NCBI RefSeq assembly: GCF_019104745.1
Contig: NZ_JAHRWL010000001.1
Span: 1,655,001-1,719,000, forward strand
From: Thalassococcus arenae
GTDB taxonomy: Bacteria; Pseudomonadota; Alphaproteobacteria; Rhodobacterales; Rhodobacteraceae
Length of the DNA stretch: 64,000 nucleotides
Direction: 5' to 3'
The translations under genes were made by a program, and so were the position numbers. The notes below the pieces were generated by a model. The model saw only the letters and a list, made by a program, of their open reading frames with translations, was not told the origin of the DNA and made no database searches. The stretch's first letter is position 1; every line of letters begins with the position of its first letter. Below, one piece after another: positions 46,282 to 55,946 of the stretch.

Positions 46282-47238
46282 TCAGACCGGGTTGGGCAGG
46301 GGGGCGCCGTCGAAGAAGGCCACGAGATTGGCCAGCGCCATGCGGCCCATATCCTCGCGCACTTCCAGCGCGGCGGTGCCGAGATGGGGCAGCAGCACGA
46401 CGTCGTCGCGCGCGATCAGCGCCTCCGGCACTTTTGGTTCGAACTCGTAGACATCGAGCCCCGCGCCGCCGATCCGCCCGGCCTGAAGCGCGGCGATCAG
46501 CGCGGCCTCGTCGACCACGTCGCCGCGGGCGATGTTGACCAGCCGGGCATGCGGGCGCATCGCGGCGAAAACCCGCGCGCCGATCAGGTGATGCGTCGCG
46601 GCGCCGCCCGGGACGGCGATCACGACGAAATCCACGTGAGGGGCCAGCGCCACCGCGTCGGCGTGCCGGGTCGCCGGGAAATCCAGCGTCTTTTCCGAGC
46701 GCGAGGCATAGGCGACCGCCATGCCGAAACCGAAATGGCAGCGCCGCGCGATGGCCTGTCCGATCCGGCCCATGCCGACGATGCCGACGGTCTTGCCGGT
46801 CAGGTGCAGGCCCAGCATCTGGGTCGGGTGCCAGCCCTGCCATTGCCCGGCGCGCACCAGCCGTTCGCCCTGGCCGGCGCGGCGGGCGCTCATCAGCATC
46901 AGCGTCAGCGCGATATCGGCGGTGGCGTCGGTGACGGCGCCGGGGGTGTTGGTGACGGCGATGCCGGCGGCCCGGGCGGCGGCGACGTCGATATGGTTAT
47001 AGCCAACGCCGAAATTCGCCAGCAGCCGGGCGCGGGGCTGCGGCACGGCGGCGAAGATGTCGGCGGAGTAGAGATCGCCCAGCGTCGGCAGCACGGCGTC
47101 GAAATCGCGCAGCGAGGCGGTCATGTCATCCCGCGACAGCGGCGTGGTCCGGTCCCGCGCGGTGACGTCGAAGCGGGCGCGGGCGGCGTCCATCACGCTG
47201 TCGGGAAGCGGGCGGGTGATGAGAAGCCGGGTCAACAC
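46282..47238 (-). CDS. D-2-hydroxyacid dehydrogenase (glyoxylate/hydroxypyruvate reductase type)
   Basis: A 318-residue NAD(P)H-dependent enzyme. The N-terminal half has GVGYNHIDVAAARAAGI near residue 76; the cofactor domain shows GIVGMGRIGQAIARR near 147; catalysis uses Arg in NIARGDVVDEAALI near 229, Glu in the same region and His in LLPHLGTAA near 281. It resembles GhrA/GhrB-type glyoxylate and hydroxypyruvate reductases. Start is a GTG at 47238 or a TTG at 47235, both overlapping the stop of the tRNA-binding gene, so coupled translation is likely in proC - tRNA-binding - dehydrogenase. Confidence 0.9.
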   Translation of the reverse strand: MLTRLLITRPLPDSVMDAARARFDVTARDRTTPLSRDDMTASLRDFDAVLPTLGDLYSADIFAAVPQPRARLLANFGVGYNHIDVAAARAAGIAVTNTPGAVTDATADIALTLMLMSARRAGQGERLVRAGQWQGWHPTQMLGLHLTGKTVGIVGMGRIGQAIARRCHFGFGMAVAYASRSEKTLDFPATRHADAVALAPHVDFVVIAVPGGAATHHLIGARVFAAMRPHARLVNIARGDVVDEAALIAALQAGRIGGAGLDVYEFEPKVPEALIARDDVVLLPHLGTAALEVREDMGRMALANLVAFFDGAPLPNPV

Positions 47239-47570
47239 AGTCGCGCGCCCAGCGGCGCGTCCTTGTCCGGCACGGCCAGCACCACCGCGCCGGCATCGTC
47301 GTGGACGCCCAGCACCAGCACCTCGGACCTGACCGGGCCGATCTGGCGGGGCGGAAAGTTCACCACCGCCAGCACGCGGCGGCCGACCAGGGCGTCGGGC
47401 GAGTAATGTTCGGTGATCTGGGCCGAGCTTTTGCGTTCGCCGATCTCGGGGCCGAAATCGACCCACAGCTTGATCGCGGGTTTGCGCGCTTCGGGAAAGG
47501 GTTCGGCGCGGGTCACCTGGCCCACGCGGATGTCGACCTTGAGGAAGTCGTCGAAGGTGATCTCAGCCAT
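47232..47570 (-). CDS. CsaA-like tRNA-binding protein
   Basis: A 112-residue single-domain protein of the EMAP/tRNA-binding OB fold. VDIRVGQVTRAEPFPEARKP near residue 11, then VVNFPPRQIGPVRSEVLVLG, and the late VVLAVPDKDAPLGARL are typical of CsaA and of the C-terminal tRNA-binding domain of MetG. CsaA has been described as an export-related chaperone; tRNA binding is the better-founded property. It overlaps proC by eight bases. Confidence 0.88.
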   Translation of the reverse strand: MAEITFDDFLKVDIRVGQVTRAEPFPEARKPAIKLWVDFGPEIGERKSSAQITEHYSPDALVGRRVLAVVNFPPRQIGPVRSEVLVLGVHDDAGAVVLAVPDKDAPLGARLC

Positions 47571-48399
47571 TCGCAAGGTCTCTGGACCGTTTCGTCGCCG
47601 CGGCCACGGTGGCCCGGATCAACGGCGAAAGTCCAGAGGTCGGGTCCATCAGCACGTCGAGCCCGGCCTGGGTGGTGCCGCCCGGCGAGGTCACGTTGCG
47701 GCGCAGCTGTTCGGGCGTTTCGTGCGATTGCCGGGCCAGAGCGCCGGCGCCCGCGACGGTTTCGCGGGCCAGCGCCATGGCCAGATCCGGGGCCAGACCC
47801 TGCGCCGTGCCGGCGGCGGCCAGGCATTCGATCAGGTGGAAGACATAGGCCGGGCCCGAGCCGGACAGGCCGGTGACGGCGTCCATCTGGCCTTCGTCGG
47901 ACAGCCGCACCACCGAGCCGACGGCCGAGAGCAGCTGTTCGGCGCCGGCCATGTGTTCTTCGGTCGTCCTGGCGTTGCCGACGATGGCGGTGATGCCCTG
48001 GCCCACCGCGGCGGGGGTGTTCGGCATGGCGCGGATGACCGGCGTTTCGGCGCCCAGCATCGTCTCGTAGGTGGCGATCGGAATGCCGGCGGCGACCGAC
48101 AGGAACAGCGTGTCGCGGTTGCCCAGCGGTTTCAGCACCGGCAGCGCGTCGGCCATGACCTGCGGCTTGACCGCGATCAGCACGACGGCCGGGTCCGGCG
48201 GCAGGTCGGCATTGAGGTGGGTGTGCTGGTTGCGGACCCAATCCGAGGGGTTGGGGTCTGTGATCCAGACCGATGAGGCGGGCAGGCCACGGGCCAGCCA
48301 GCCTTCGAGCATCGCGCTTCCCATCTTGCCGCAGCCCAGCATGACCAGGCCGCGATGCGCGAGATCGGACGTCTTCATTGTGTCGTTCTGTCCCTGCAT
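47563..48399 (-). CDS. proC: Pyrroline-5-carboxylate reductase
   Basis: Last enzyme of proline synthesis: reduces delta1-pyrroline-5-carboxylate with NADPH. It is 278 residues: the Rossmann motif VMLGCGKMGSAMLEGW near residue 19, VKPQVM near 78, MPNTPAAVGQG near 121, and the C-terminal signature SGSGPAYVFHLIECLAAA then VTSPGGTTQAGLDVL. The ATG at 48399 is preferred because AGGAAAGA lies just before it; ATG 48378 is an alternative. First gene of the proC - tRNA-binding - dehydrogenase group. Confidence 0.94.
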   Translation of the reverse strand: MQGQNDTMKTSDLAHRGLVMLGCGKMGSAMLEGWLARGLPASSVWITDPNPSDWVRNQHTHLNADLPPDPAVVLIAVKPQVMADALPVLKPLGNRDTLFLSVAAGIPIATYETMLGAETPVIRAMPNTPAAVGQGITAIVGNARTTEEHMAGAEQLLSAVGSVVRLSDEGQMDAVTGLSGSGPAYVFHLIECLAAAGTAQGLAPDLAMALARETVAGAGALARQSHETPEQLRRNVTSPGGTTQAGLDVLMDPTSGLSPLIRATVAAATKRSRDLANG

Positions 48400-48525
48400 T
48401 CTTTCCTGTTACGCCGCAGACGCGCGCGGGGCAATGGCTGCGGCGGGCCGGCTGTTCAGGCGCCGGTCCGCCGGGGAAATAGAACGACGGGGCGTGTCGC
48501 CAAGGGACTGGCGGAAAATTTCCGG

Positions 48526-49026
48526 TCAGGCGCGCCCGTAGGCTTCGGCCATCGCGATCTGAAGCGCGTCATGGGGCGATTTTTCGGCCCAGACCATCAG
48601 CTGGATCGCGGGGTAATAGCGTTCGGCCGACAGGACGGCGGCGGTGATCATCGTGTCGATCTGTTCCGGCGAGGCGGTCTGGCCGCCCGACAGGACAAGG
48701 CCGTACTTGTAGACCATCAGCCGCTGTTTCGCCCAATAGCTGAAGGCGCCCGCCCAGCATTGGTCGTTGATCGCGTTCAGCCCTTCGTAGAGCGCCGGGA
48801 TGCGGTCCTGCGGCGGTTCCATCTCGAAGGTGCAGATCAGACGCAGGGTTTCGTCGTAATGCGACCAGGCCAGCGTGATCGAGTAGGTGCGCCATTGCCC
48901 TTCGATGGCCATCGCGATCTGGTCGTCGGCGATGCGGTCGAAATCCCATTCCTGGACCTCGGCGATGTGTTCGACGATGTCGATGGGATGAAGGTCTTCC
49001 GTCAGGTACTGCTCGGAAAGGGCCAT
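48526..49026 (-). CDS. YbjN-domain protein
   Basis: A 166-residue protein of the YbjN family (type III chaperone-like fold). Landmarks are LHPIDIVEHIAEVQEWDFDR near residue 12, WSHYDETLRLICTFEM, and GLNAINDQCWAGAFSYWAKQ near 88. In Escherichia coli YbjN affects motility and stress genes; in Rhodobacterales its role is not known. It is a single gene, 126 bases from proC. Confidence 0.85.
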   Translation of the reverse strand: MALSEQYLTEDLHPIDIVEHIAEVQEWDFDRIADDQIAMAIEGQWRTYSITLAWSHYDETLRLICTFEMEPPQDRIPALYEGLNAINDQCWAGAFSYWAKQRLMVYKYGLVLSGGQTASPEQIDTMITAAVLSAERYYPAIQLMVWAEKSPHDALQIAMAEAYGRA

Positions 49027-49236
49027 GCTGCCACCTCATTGTTTTCCTAGAGACGGAGCGCATCAGCGCCCCAAGCGCTAGGTGCCTGTTCGGGTGTCTG
49101 GGGATCATCCCCGAACCCTTATACCAGATATGGTGCCTGTGGGGGGCGCCCCGTGTAAAGCGAAATATTTGCGAAGACCGCAATAAGTTGTGGATCATGT
49201 GTGGACAGATGCCAGATCCAGCGTGGCTTCGCGGGG

Positions 49237-49788
49237 TCAGGATGTCAGCGCATCGCCGAAGCAGGTGGCCAGCACGTCGGGGGCGCTGCTGTCGGGGCCG
49301 ACGACGAAGCCTTGTTCGGCCAGCACGGTGCCGCGGTCGAGCACGAAGAAGGTCCAAAGGCCCGGCACCATCTCGTGGTCGTGTTCGAAGGTGAAGAGGT
49401 TGAGCGCGGTGGCGCCATCGGTCATCCGGGCCGGCCAGCTTTGCGTCGTGGTGCCGGTCGACATCGGCGGATGGGTGACGACGATGTCGGCCTCGATCGG
49501 CGCGCTGCCATCGGCGAGCCGGGTGCGCAGACCGAAGCTGAGCCCTGGCCGCATCGGCACGAAGCGGGTGGTGACGTCGATCTGCCGGCCCTGATCGACC
49601 AGGTTCATCGTGCCGCTTTCGGTCAGCGGCGCGTCCTGCCGGCCGGTGATCGTGACGTCGCAGATCACGCCGTGGTCGACGAGCCTGAGCGGGTCGGTGA
49701 CGCGGTTCTGCGCGGCGGCGGCGGCAAACGAAAACACCCCCGCCAGAACGGCGAGGGTGTGAATCGCGATGCGCCGCCGGACCGGCAT
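49237..49788 (-). CDS. DUF3859 exported protein
   Basis: A 183-residue protein with an N-terminal signal segment (RRRIAIHTLAVLAGVFSFAA). After it comes a beta-rich domain with VDHGVICDV, TRFVPMRPGLSFGLRTRLAD and HDHEMVPGLWTFFVLDRG, the DUF3859 pattern. Function unknown; periplasmic. Its ATG shares bases with the pckA stop codon (TGATG), so its translation is coupled to pckA. Confidence 0.85.
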   Translation of the reverse strand: MPVRRRIAIHTLAVLAGVFSFAAAAAQNRVTDPLRLVDHGVICDVTITGRQDAPLTESGTMNLVDQGRQIDVTTRFVPMRPGLSFGLRTRLADGSAPIEADIVVTHPPMSTGTTTQSWPARMTDGATALNLFTFEHDHEMVPGLWTFFVLDRGTVLAEQGFVVGPDSSAPDVLATCFGDALTS

Positions 49789-51386
49789 CAGCCGATCGCC
49801 GCCGCCTTCACGTCGTCATCGATGAAGGGCAGGTACTGGGCGAAGTTTTCGGCGAACATGTGGACCAGCTTGGCGGCCTGGGCGTCGTAGGCGGCCCTGT
49901 CCTCCCAGGTCTTGCGCGGGTCGAGCAGCAGTTGCGGCACGCCTTCCACCTCGACCGGCACCTCGAAGCCGAAATTCGGATCCTTGCGGAACTCGGCATC
50001 GGCCAGCGCGCCGTCGAGCGCGGCATGCAGCAGCGCGCGGGTCGCCTTGATCGGCATCCGCTGGCCGGTGCCGTAGGCGCCGCCGGTCCAGCCGGTATTG
50101 ACCAGCCAGCAGGTCGCGCCGTGCTTGGCGATCTTGTCGCGCAGGAGCTGGCCGTAGACCTCGGGGCGGCGCGGCATGAACGGCGCGCCGAAGCAGGTGC
50201 TGAAGGTCGGTTCCGGTTCGGTCACGCCGCGTTCGGTGCCGGCGACCTTGGAGGTGAAGCCGGACAGGAAGTGATACATCGCCTGCGCGGGCGTCAGCCG
50301 GGCGATCGGCGGCAGCACCCCGAAGGCGTCGCAGGTCAGCATGATGATGTTCTTGGGATGCCCGCCAAGCGCGGTTTTCGAGGCATTGGCGATGTAGTGC
50401 AGCGGGTAGGCGCAGCGCATGTTCGCGGTCAGGCTGTCATCCTCGAAATCCAGCTCGAAGGTTTCCGGGTCGAAGATCATGTTCTCGATCACGGTGCCGA
50501 ATTTTTCGGTCGTGGCGTAGATTTCCGGCTCGGCCTCGGGCGAGAGGTTGATCGTCTTGGCATAGCAGCCGCCTTCGAAGTTGAAGGTGCCGCGGTCCGA
50601 CCAGCCGTGTTCGTCATCGCCGATCAGGGTGCGGTCGGGATCGGCCGACAGCGTGGTCTTGCCGGTGCCCGACAGGCCGAAGAAGACGGCGGTGTCGACC
50701 GGGTTGCCGGTGGCGTGGTTGGCCGAGCAATGCATCGCCATGATGCCCTTGGCCGGCAGCAGGTAGTTCAGCAGGGTGAAGACCGATTTCTTGTTCTCGC
50801 CGGCATATTCGGTGTTGGCGATCAGGATCAGCTTCTTGTCGAAATTCATCGCGATCACGGTTTCCGACCGGCAGCCGTGCTTTTTCGGGTCGGCCTGGAA
50901 GCTGGGGCAGTTGATGATGGTGAAATCGGCGGTGAAACTGTCGAGATCCTCGCGGTCGGGGCGGCGCAGCATGTGGCGGATGAACAGGTTGTGCCAGGCC
51001 AGTTCGGAAATCACCCGGACGTCGATGGCATTGGCCGGATCGGCACCGCCGACGAGATCCTGCACGAAATAGTCGCGCCCCTTCATGTGTTCCAGCATGT
51101 CGGCATGCAGGGCGTCGAAGCCCTGCGGCGTCATGGGGGCGTTGTTTTCCCACCAGATCGAGTCGGCGACGCTGTCGGTCTTGACGATGAACTTGTCCTT
51201 GGGCGAGCGGCCGGTGAACTTGCCGGTGCTGACGAGGAACGCGCCGCCCTTGCCCAGCGTGCCTTCGCCGCGTTTGAGCGCCGCCTCGATCAGCGCCGGC
51301 TCCATCAGGTTGTAATAGACATTGCCGAGCCCCTCGATCCCCTGATCTTCGAGCCGGAATTGCGGGTTGACCCGTCCAAATGTCAT
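49788..51386 (-). CDS. pckA: Phosphoenolpyruvate carboxykinase (ATP)
   Basis: Gluconeogenic enzyme: oxaloacetate + ATP gives phosphoenolpyruvate + ADP + CO2. It is 532 residues with the ATP-type landmarks: [15 protein letters not shown] near residue 54, the kinase P-loop [16 protein letters not shown] near residue 237, [11 protein letters not shown] near 255 and [12 protein letters not shown]. The upstream region carries LacI-type operators. DUF3859 follows with overlapping start/stop codons. Confidence 0.97.
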   Translation of the reverse strand: MTFGRVNPQFRLEDQGIEGLGNVYYNLMEPALIEAALKRGEGTLGKGGAFLVSTGKFTGRSPKDKFIVKTDSVADSIWWENNAPMTPQGFDALHADMLEHMKGRDYFVQDLVGGADPANAIDVRVISELAWHNLFIRHMLRRPDREDLDSFTADFTIINCPSFQADPKKHGCRSETVIAMNFDKKLILIANTEYAGENKKSVFTLLNYLLPAKGIMAMHCSANHATGNPVDTAVFFGLSGTGKTTLSADPDRTLIGDDEHGWSDRGTFNFEGGCYAKTINLSPEAEPEIYATTEKFGTVIENMIFDPETFELDFEDDSLTANMRCAYPLHYIANASKTALGGHPKNIIMLTCDAFGVLPPIARLTPAQAMYHFLSGFTSKVAGTERGVTEPEPTFSTCFGAPFMPRRPEVYGQLLRDKIAKHGATCWLVNTGWTGGAYGTGQRMPIKATRALLHAALDGALADAEFRKDPNFGFEVPVEVEGVPQLLLDPRKTWEDRAAYDAQAAKLVHMFAENFAQYLPFIDDDVKAAAIG

Positions 51387-51707
51387 TTTGTTGCTCCTGT
51401 CGCCGCGCTGACATGCGCTTCGTTGTTCGGGATGCCGGACGCAGCCGCCCGTATCGGTCCTTTAACATGTCGATTTTGGCGATGAACAGGACGCATCCGC
51501 GCAGTTAGCGCAACCAAGTCGCGGTTAGCGATAGCATCGGCGACCGCTTGCGCGTTCGGCGAGTCCGTTTAGCGGTTCGTTTGCAATATTGCCGTCAAAT
51601 AAAGCTGGACCGGTTGCCTGATTCGCAGTTTGGGATTGTTGCAAAGCGAAAAATCGCCCATACTCGCGAAAAAACACAGGCAACCAGAGCAGTACAAGGA
51701 CAGTTCA
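51387..51707. other. Divergent regulatory region between pckA and chvI
   Basis: About 320 bases without a gene. It carries the two CceR-type operators on the pckA side and an A/T-rich stretch on the chvI side (51590-51680) that should contain the chvI promoter. Confidence 0.7.
51503..51536 (-). promoter_or_regulatory. Two CceR-type operators upstream of pckA
   Basis: GGTTAGCGATAGCA (51523-51536) matches the pattern TGNTANCGNTANCA at nine of ten fixed positions; AGTTAGCGCAACCA (51503-51516) matches at eight. They are 20 bases apart, two helical turns, and lie 117-150 bases upstream of the pckA start codon. The pattern, recalled from work on the LacI-family carbon regulator CceR of Rhodobacter, fits control of a gluconeogenic gene; a weaker third partial copy is near 51567. 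The chvI gene is divergent 172 bases away. Confidence 0.55.
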
Positions 51708-52409
51708 ATGTCTAAAATCGCCCTCGTGGACGATGACAGGAATATCCTGACATCGGTATCGATGACTCTCGAAGCTGAAGGGTTCGAGGTGGAAACCTAC
51801 AATGACGGCCAGGCCGCATTGGACGCATTCAACAAGAAGATGCCCGACATGGCCGTCTTCGACATCAAGATGCCGCGCATGGATGGCATGGACCTGCTGC
51901 AGCGGGTTCGGCAGAAATCCAAGATGCCGGTGATCTTCCTGACCTCGAAGGATGACGAGATCGACGAGGTTCTGGGTCTCCGCATGGGGGCGGACGACTA
52001 TGTGAAGAAGCCGTTCAGCCAGCGCCTGCTGGTGGAACGCATCCGCGCCCTGCTGCGCCGCCAGGAGGCGATCAGCGGCGATATCGTGGGCGATACCGAG
52101 GAAACCAAGCTGATGGTGCGGGGGTCGCTGTCGATGGACCCGCTGCGCCATTCGGTGACCTGGAAGGGCCAGGACGTGTCGCTGACGGTGACCGAATTCC
52201 TGCTGCTGCAGGCGCTGGCGCAGCGTCCCGGTTTCGTCAAGTCGCGCGACCAGCTGATGGACGTCGCCTATGACGACCAGGTCTATGTCGACGACCGCAC
52301 CATCGACAGCCACATCAAGCGGCTGCGCAAGAAGATGCGGTCGGTGGACAACGATTTCTCGGCCATCGAGACGCTTTACGGTATCGGGTATCGTTACAAC
52401 GAAGAGTGA
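51708..52409 (+). CDS. chvI: Response regulator ChvI
   Basis: OmpR-type regulator of the alphaproteobacterial ChvG-ChvI system, which governs envelope, exopolysaccharide and acid-stress genes. It is 233 residues: a receiver domain with DDDRN near residue 8, phosphoacceptor Asp52 in [13 protein letters not shown], Thr in FLTSKDD and the Lys in DYVKKPF; then a winged-helix output domain with [17 protein letters not shown] and a C-terminal [13 protein letters not shown] precedes the ATG. The chvG gene follows after 2 bases. Confidence 0.95.
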   Translation: MSKIALVDDDRNILTSVSMTLEAEGFEVETYNDGQAALDAFNKKMPDMAVFDIKMPRMDGMDLLQRVRQKSKMPVIFLTSKDDEIDEVLGLRMGADDYVKKPFSQRLLVERIRALLRRQEAISGDIVGDTEETKLMVRGSLSMDPLRHSVTWKGQDVSLTVTEFLLLQALAQRPGFVKSRDQLMDVAYDDQVYVDDRTIDSHIKRLRKKMRSVDNDFSAIETLYGIGYRYNEE

Positions 52410-52411
52410 CG

Positions 52412-54136
52412 ATGGCACTGGCCGAGAGGATTTCCCTGCGCAACGACCCGGAGGACAGCCGACGCGACGCCGATGTCGTGCTGGGTGACGATTGGGTGGC
52501 GCCCGACCGGATCGTGGAGAAGGAGCTGCGCGACAGCCGTGCGCGGCGCAGCCTTTTTTCCCTGAACCGGTCGCCGCTGACGCGCAAGATCATCACGTTC
52601 AACCTGATCGCCCTCAACGTGCTGGTGGCGGGGATCTTCTGGCTGAATTCGGCCCGGGATTCGCTGGCGATCCAGCGCGCCAACGCCATGCAGGCCGAGG
52701 TCGAGCTGATCGCGGACGTGTTCGAGACCCAGCTGAGCGTCGGACAGCCGGTCAGCCTGGGCGCGGAACGCGGCCTGGACGTGGGCGCGACGCTGGCCGG
52801 GCTGGATCTGCGCGCCGGCACCCAGGTGCTGGTGTTCGACGCCGGCGGGTTCCTGGTGGGCGATGTCCAGGGCAGGCTGCCGCCGCTGATGAAGCTGGGT
52901 GGCGAGACCGAGCCGCCGACGGTGATTTCGGATTTCCTCAACTCGGCCTGGCGCAACGTCGCGGGCTTTTTCACGTATTTCGCAACTGGACCGGACCTGG
53001 TTCTGGAAGACCGCATCCGCCGCATGATCGAGGCCGGCGACCCGGCGGTCACGCGCGTCGATTCGATGGTCGGCGCCGATGGCCGGACCGAGTTCACCGC
53101 GCTTGCACCGGTGCTGCAGGGGGCGTCGATCGTCGGCACGATCGCCATGGTCGCCGAAGCCGAGGAGATCGACGCCGCGGTGCGCGCCGAGCGCGAACGG
53201 GTGCTGCAGATGTTCGTGATCGCCACGCTGGTGTCGATCGGGCTGAGCCTGGTGCTGGCATCGACCATCGCGCACCCGATTTCCGACCTGGCCGACGCCG
53301 CCGAGATCGGCCGCGACCGCAACCGCCGCAACGTGGCGCCGGGGCGCATCCGCATCCCCGACCTGACGGCGCGGCCCGACGAGATCGGCCGGCTGTCGGG
53401 CGCGCTGCGTGGCATGGTGTCGGCGCTGTACGACCGGATCGACGGCAACGAGCAATTCGCGGCCGATGTCGCGCACGAGATCAAGAACCCGCTGGCCAGC
53501 CTGCGCTCGGCCGTTGGCAGCCTGCGGATGGTCAAGAAGGAAGAGCACCGCGAAAAGCTGCTGAACGTGATCGAGCACGATGTGCGCCGGCTGGACCGGC
53601 TGGTCAGCGACATCTCGAATGCTTCGCGGCTGGACAGCGAGCTGGTCAAGGAAGAAGAGCAGGAGTTCAACCTACTCGAGATGCTGGGCAACCTGGTGCA
53701 GTTCCTGGGCGAAGAGGCCAAGGCCAAGGGCGTGGAATTCATCACCGACCTGCCTAAACGGCCGATCCGCATCAACGGGCTGGAGCCGCGCCTGGCGCAG
53801 GTCTTCGTCAACCTGATCACCAACGCGATCAGTTTCTGCGAGGATGGCGATGCGATCCGGGTCTGGGCCCGGCGCCGCGAGAACCGGGTGCTGGTCGTGG
53901 TCGAGGATACCGGCCCCGGCATCCCCGAAGAGGCGCTGGAGAAGATCTTCAAGCGCTTCTACACCTCGCGGCCCGGTGACGATTTCGGCAACAATTCCGG
54001 CCTGGGCCTGGCGATTTCCAAGCAGATCGTCGAGGCGCATGGCGGCGTGATCTGGGCCGAGAACATCCGCCCGACCGAGGCGGATTCGACCTCGGAACCG
54101 CTGGGCGCCCGCTTTGTCGTGGGCCTGCCGGTCTGA
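52412..54136 (+). CDS. chvG: Sensor histidine kinase ChvG
   Basis: Membrane sensor kinase partner of ChvI. It is 574 residues. A cytoplasmic N-terminus of about 55 residues precedes TM1 (TFNLIALNVLVAGIFWLNS), a periplasmic sensing domain (about 75-265), TM2 (MFVIATLVSIGLSLVLAST), a HAMP linker, the HisKA box ADVAHEIKNPLASLRSAVGS near residue 352 with the phosphorylated His, and the HATPase boxes (NLITNAISFC, DTGPGIPEEAL, GLGLAISKQIVE). The ATG at 52412 has AAGAG five bases upstream; a GTG at 52406 would add two residues. hprK follows 9 bases later. Confidence 0.95.
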   Translation: MALAERISLRNDPEDSRRDADVVLGDDWVAPDRIVEKELRDSRARRSLFSLNRSPLTRKIITFNLIALNVLVAGIFWLNSARDSLAIQRANAMQAEVELIADVFETQLSVGQPVSLGAERGLDVGATLAGLDLRAGTQVLVFDAGGFLVGDVQGRLPPLMKLGGETEPPTVISDFLNSAWRNVAGFFTYFATGPDLVLEDRIRRMIEAGDPAVTRVDSMVGADGRTEFTALAPVLQGASIVGTIAMVAEAEEIDAAVRAERERVLQMFVIATLVSIGLSLVLASTIAHPISDLADAAEIGRDRNRRNVAPGRIRIPDLTARPDEIGRLSGALRGMVSALYDRIDGNEQFAADVAHEIKNPLASLRSAVGSLRMVKKEEHREKLLNVIEHDVRRLDRLVSDISNASRLDSELVKEEEQEFNLLEMLGNLVQFLGEEAKAKGVEFITDLPKRPIRINGLEPRLAQVFVNLITNAISFCEDGDAIRVWARRRENRVLVVVEDTGPGIPEEALEKIFKRFYTSRPGDDFGNNSGLGLAISKQIVEAHGGVIWAENIRPTEADSTSEPLGARFVVGLPV

Positions 54137-54145
54137 TCCCGATCC

Positions 54146-54574
54146 ATGTCCGACACCCCGTTGATCCTGCACGCCACCGCCGTCGCCGTGCAGGGCCGGG
54201 CGCTTTTGATCCGCGGCGCGTCGGGCCGCGGCAAGTCGGGACTGGCGCTGGAGATGATGGCGCGCGGCGCGCAACTGGTGGCCGATGACCGGGTCGTGAT
54301 CGAGCACGATGGCGCCGGCGGGCTGACGGCGTCGGCCCCCGCGCCGCTGCGGGGCCTGATCGAGGCGCGCGGGCTGGGCCTGCTGGGGGCCGACGCGGTC
54401 GAACGCGCGGAGCTGGTCGCGGTGCTGGATCTGGACCATGAAGAGACCGATCGCCTGCCGCCGCAACGCCACACCGTTCTGCTTAACGTGACGCTACCCT
54501 TGCTTCACAAATCCGCGTCCCCCACTTTTCCCGCGGCGCTGGTACAATATCTCAGGCGCGATCGGAGAGCGTGA
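54146..54574 (+). CDS. hprK: Short alphaproteobacterial HPr kinase/phosphorylase
   Basis: A 142-residue catalytic-core-only HprK. The P-loop is [17 protein letters not shown] near residue 22, and DDRVVIE plus [12 protein letters not shown] supply the Asp and signature residues of the family. The N-terminal domain of Firmicutes HprK (about 130 residues) is absent, as is usual in alphaproteobacteria. It should phosphorylate a Ser of the HPr encoded downstream and so tune the partial PTS. It lies between chvG and rapZ with single-base gaps. Confidence 0.92.
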   Translation: MSDTPLILHATAVAVQGRALLIRGASGRGKSGLALEMMARGAQLVADDRVVIEHDGAGGLTASAPAPLRGLIEARGLGLLGADAVERAELVAVLDLDHEETDRLPPQRHTVLLNVTLPLLHKSASPTFPAALVQYLRRDRRA

Positions 54575-54575
54575 C

Positions 54576-55514
54576 ATGGCGCACAAAGCGGCCCCGGGCC
54601 AACGCGTTGTGCTGGTGACCGGACCGTCGGGCGCCGGGCGGTCCTCTGCGATCGATGCGCTGGAGGATTGCGGCTATGAGGCGATCGACAACATCCCGCT
54701 GAGCCTGATCCCGCGGCTGATCGACGGCCCCGGCGCGCTGGGCCGGCCGCTGGCGCTGGGGATCGATGTGCGCAACCGCGATTTCTCGGCCCGGGCGCTG
54801 CTGGACGTCACCGACGCGCTGGCGCTGGACGGGGCGCTGACCGTCGACCTGCTGTATCTCGATTGCGCGCCCGACGTGCTGGCCCGGCGCTATTCCGAGA
54901 CCCGCCGCCGCCATCCGCTGGCACCGGCCGAGGCGCCGACCGACGGCATCGACCGCGAGTTGCGGCTGCTCGAGGATGTCCGGGCCCGCGCCGATATCCT
55001 GATCGACACCACCGAGCTGACGGTGCAGGACCTGCGGGCGGAACTGGAGGGCTGGTTCGGCCGCAGCGAAGGCCCGCGCATGGCGCTGTCGCTGCATTCG
55101 TTTTCCTACAAGCGCGGCCTGCCGCACGGCATCGACATGGCGCTGGATTGCCGGTTCCTGCGCAATCCGCATTGGCAACCCGATCTGCGCGGCCTGACCG
55201 GGCTTGACGCCCCGGTCGCCGCCTATGTCGCCGCCGACCCGAGGTTCGACGGGTTCCTGGATCGGGTGAGGGCGCTGCTGGACTTCGTGCTGCCGGCGCA
55301 TCGCGAAGAGGGCAAGGCGCATTTTTCCGTCGGCTTCGGGTGTACCGGCGGGCAACACCGTTCGGTCGCGGTGACCGAACGGGTTGCGCGCACCCTTGCA
55401 GAGCGCGGCTGGCAGGTGTCAATTAGGCATCGCGAGCTGGATCGCCGCGGCCTTGCCGCGCCGCGACCGGCAGGCGGCGGCCCAGAGACAGAACCCGGAA
55501 AGGCCCCGGAGTGA
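54576..55514 (+). CDS. rapZ: RNase adapter protein RapZ
   Basis: A 312-residue nucleotide-binding protein (YvcJ/RapZ family). The Walker A motif [18 protein letters not shown] is at about residue 14, DNIPLSLI near 38, and the C-terminal domain has [17 protein letters not shown] and the conserved [15 protein letters not shown] (near 251). In enterobacteria RapZ delivers small RNAs to RNase E to control glucosamine-6-phosphate synthase; in alphaproteobacteria its role is less clear. It begins one base after hprK and overlaps the EIIA gene by four bases. Confidence 0.94.
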   Translation: MAHKAAPGQRVVLVTGPSGAGRSSAIDALEDCGYEAIDNIPLSLIPRLIDGPGALGRPLALGIDVRNRDFSARALLDVTDALALDGALTVDLLYLDCAPDVLARRYSETRRRHPLAPAEAPTDGIDRELRLLEDVRARADILIDTTELTVQDLRAELEGWFGRSEGPRMALSLHSFSYKRGLPHGIDMALDCRFLRNPHWQPDLRGLTGLDAPVAAYVAADPRFDGFLDRVRALLDFVLPAHREEGKAHFSVGFGCTGGQHRSVAVTERVARTLAERGWQVSIRHRELDRRGLAAPRPAGGGPETEPGKAPE

Positions 55515-55918
55515 TCGGAATCGTGATTGTTGCCCATGGCGGACTGGCGCGGGAATACCTCGCGGCGGTCGAGCATGTGGTGGGTGCGCAGCCCGGCATG
55601 ATGGCCATCTCGATCGATGCGGATTGCGACCGCGCGGCGAAGGAGGCCGAGATCTGCATCGCGGCGGACACCGTCGACAAGGGCGATGGCGTGGTGATCG
55701 TGACGGACATGTTCGGAGGGTCGCCGTCGAACCTGAGCCTGCTCGCCTGCCGGCCGGAAAACCGCCGCATCCTGTACGGCGCCAATCTGCCGATGCTGAT
55801 CAAACTGGCGAAGTCCCGCCAGAAGCCGCTATCCGAGGCGGTTCGCAGCGCGCTGGAGGCGGGCCGCAAGTATATCGATTTCCAGAACGTCGCGCCCGAG
55901 AAGGCCGCGCGACCCTGA
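55511..55918 (+). CDS. PTS EIIA component, mannose family
   Basis: A 135-residue EIIA-Man domain. The phosphorylated His is His9 in [14 protein letters not shown], and [14 protein letters not shown] near residue 63 is the second family motif. There is no EIIB, EIIC or EIID gene nearby, so it probably has a regulatory role with HPr rather than sugar transport. Translation starts with a GTG whose bases overlap the rapZ stop. Confidence 0.93.
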   Translation: MIGIVIVAHGGLAREYLAAVEHVVGAQPGMMAISIDADCDRAAKEAEICIAADTVDKGDGVVIVTDMFGGSPSNLSLLACRPENRRILYGANLPMLIKLAKSRQKPLSEAVRSALEAGRKYIDFQNVAPEKAARP

Positions 55919-55946
55919 CTCATTCGCTCAGAAAGACCGTTTCGCC

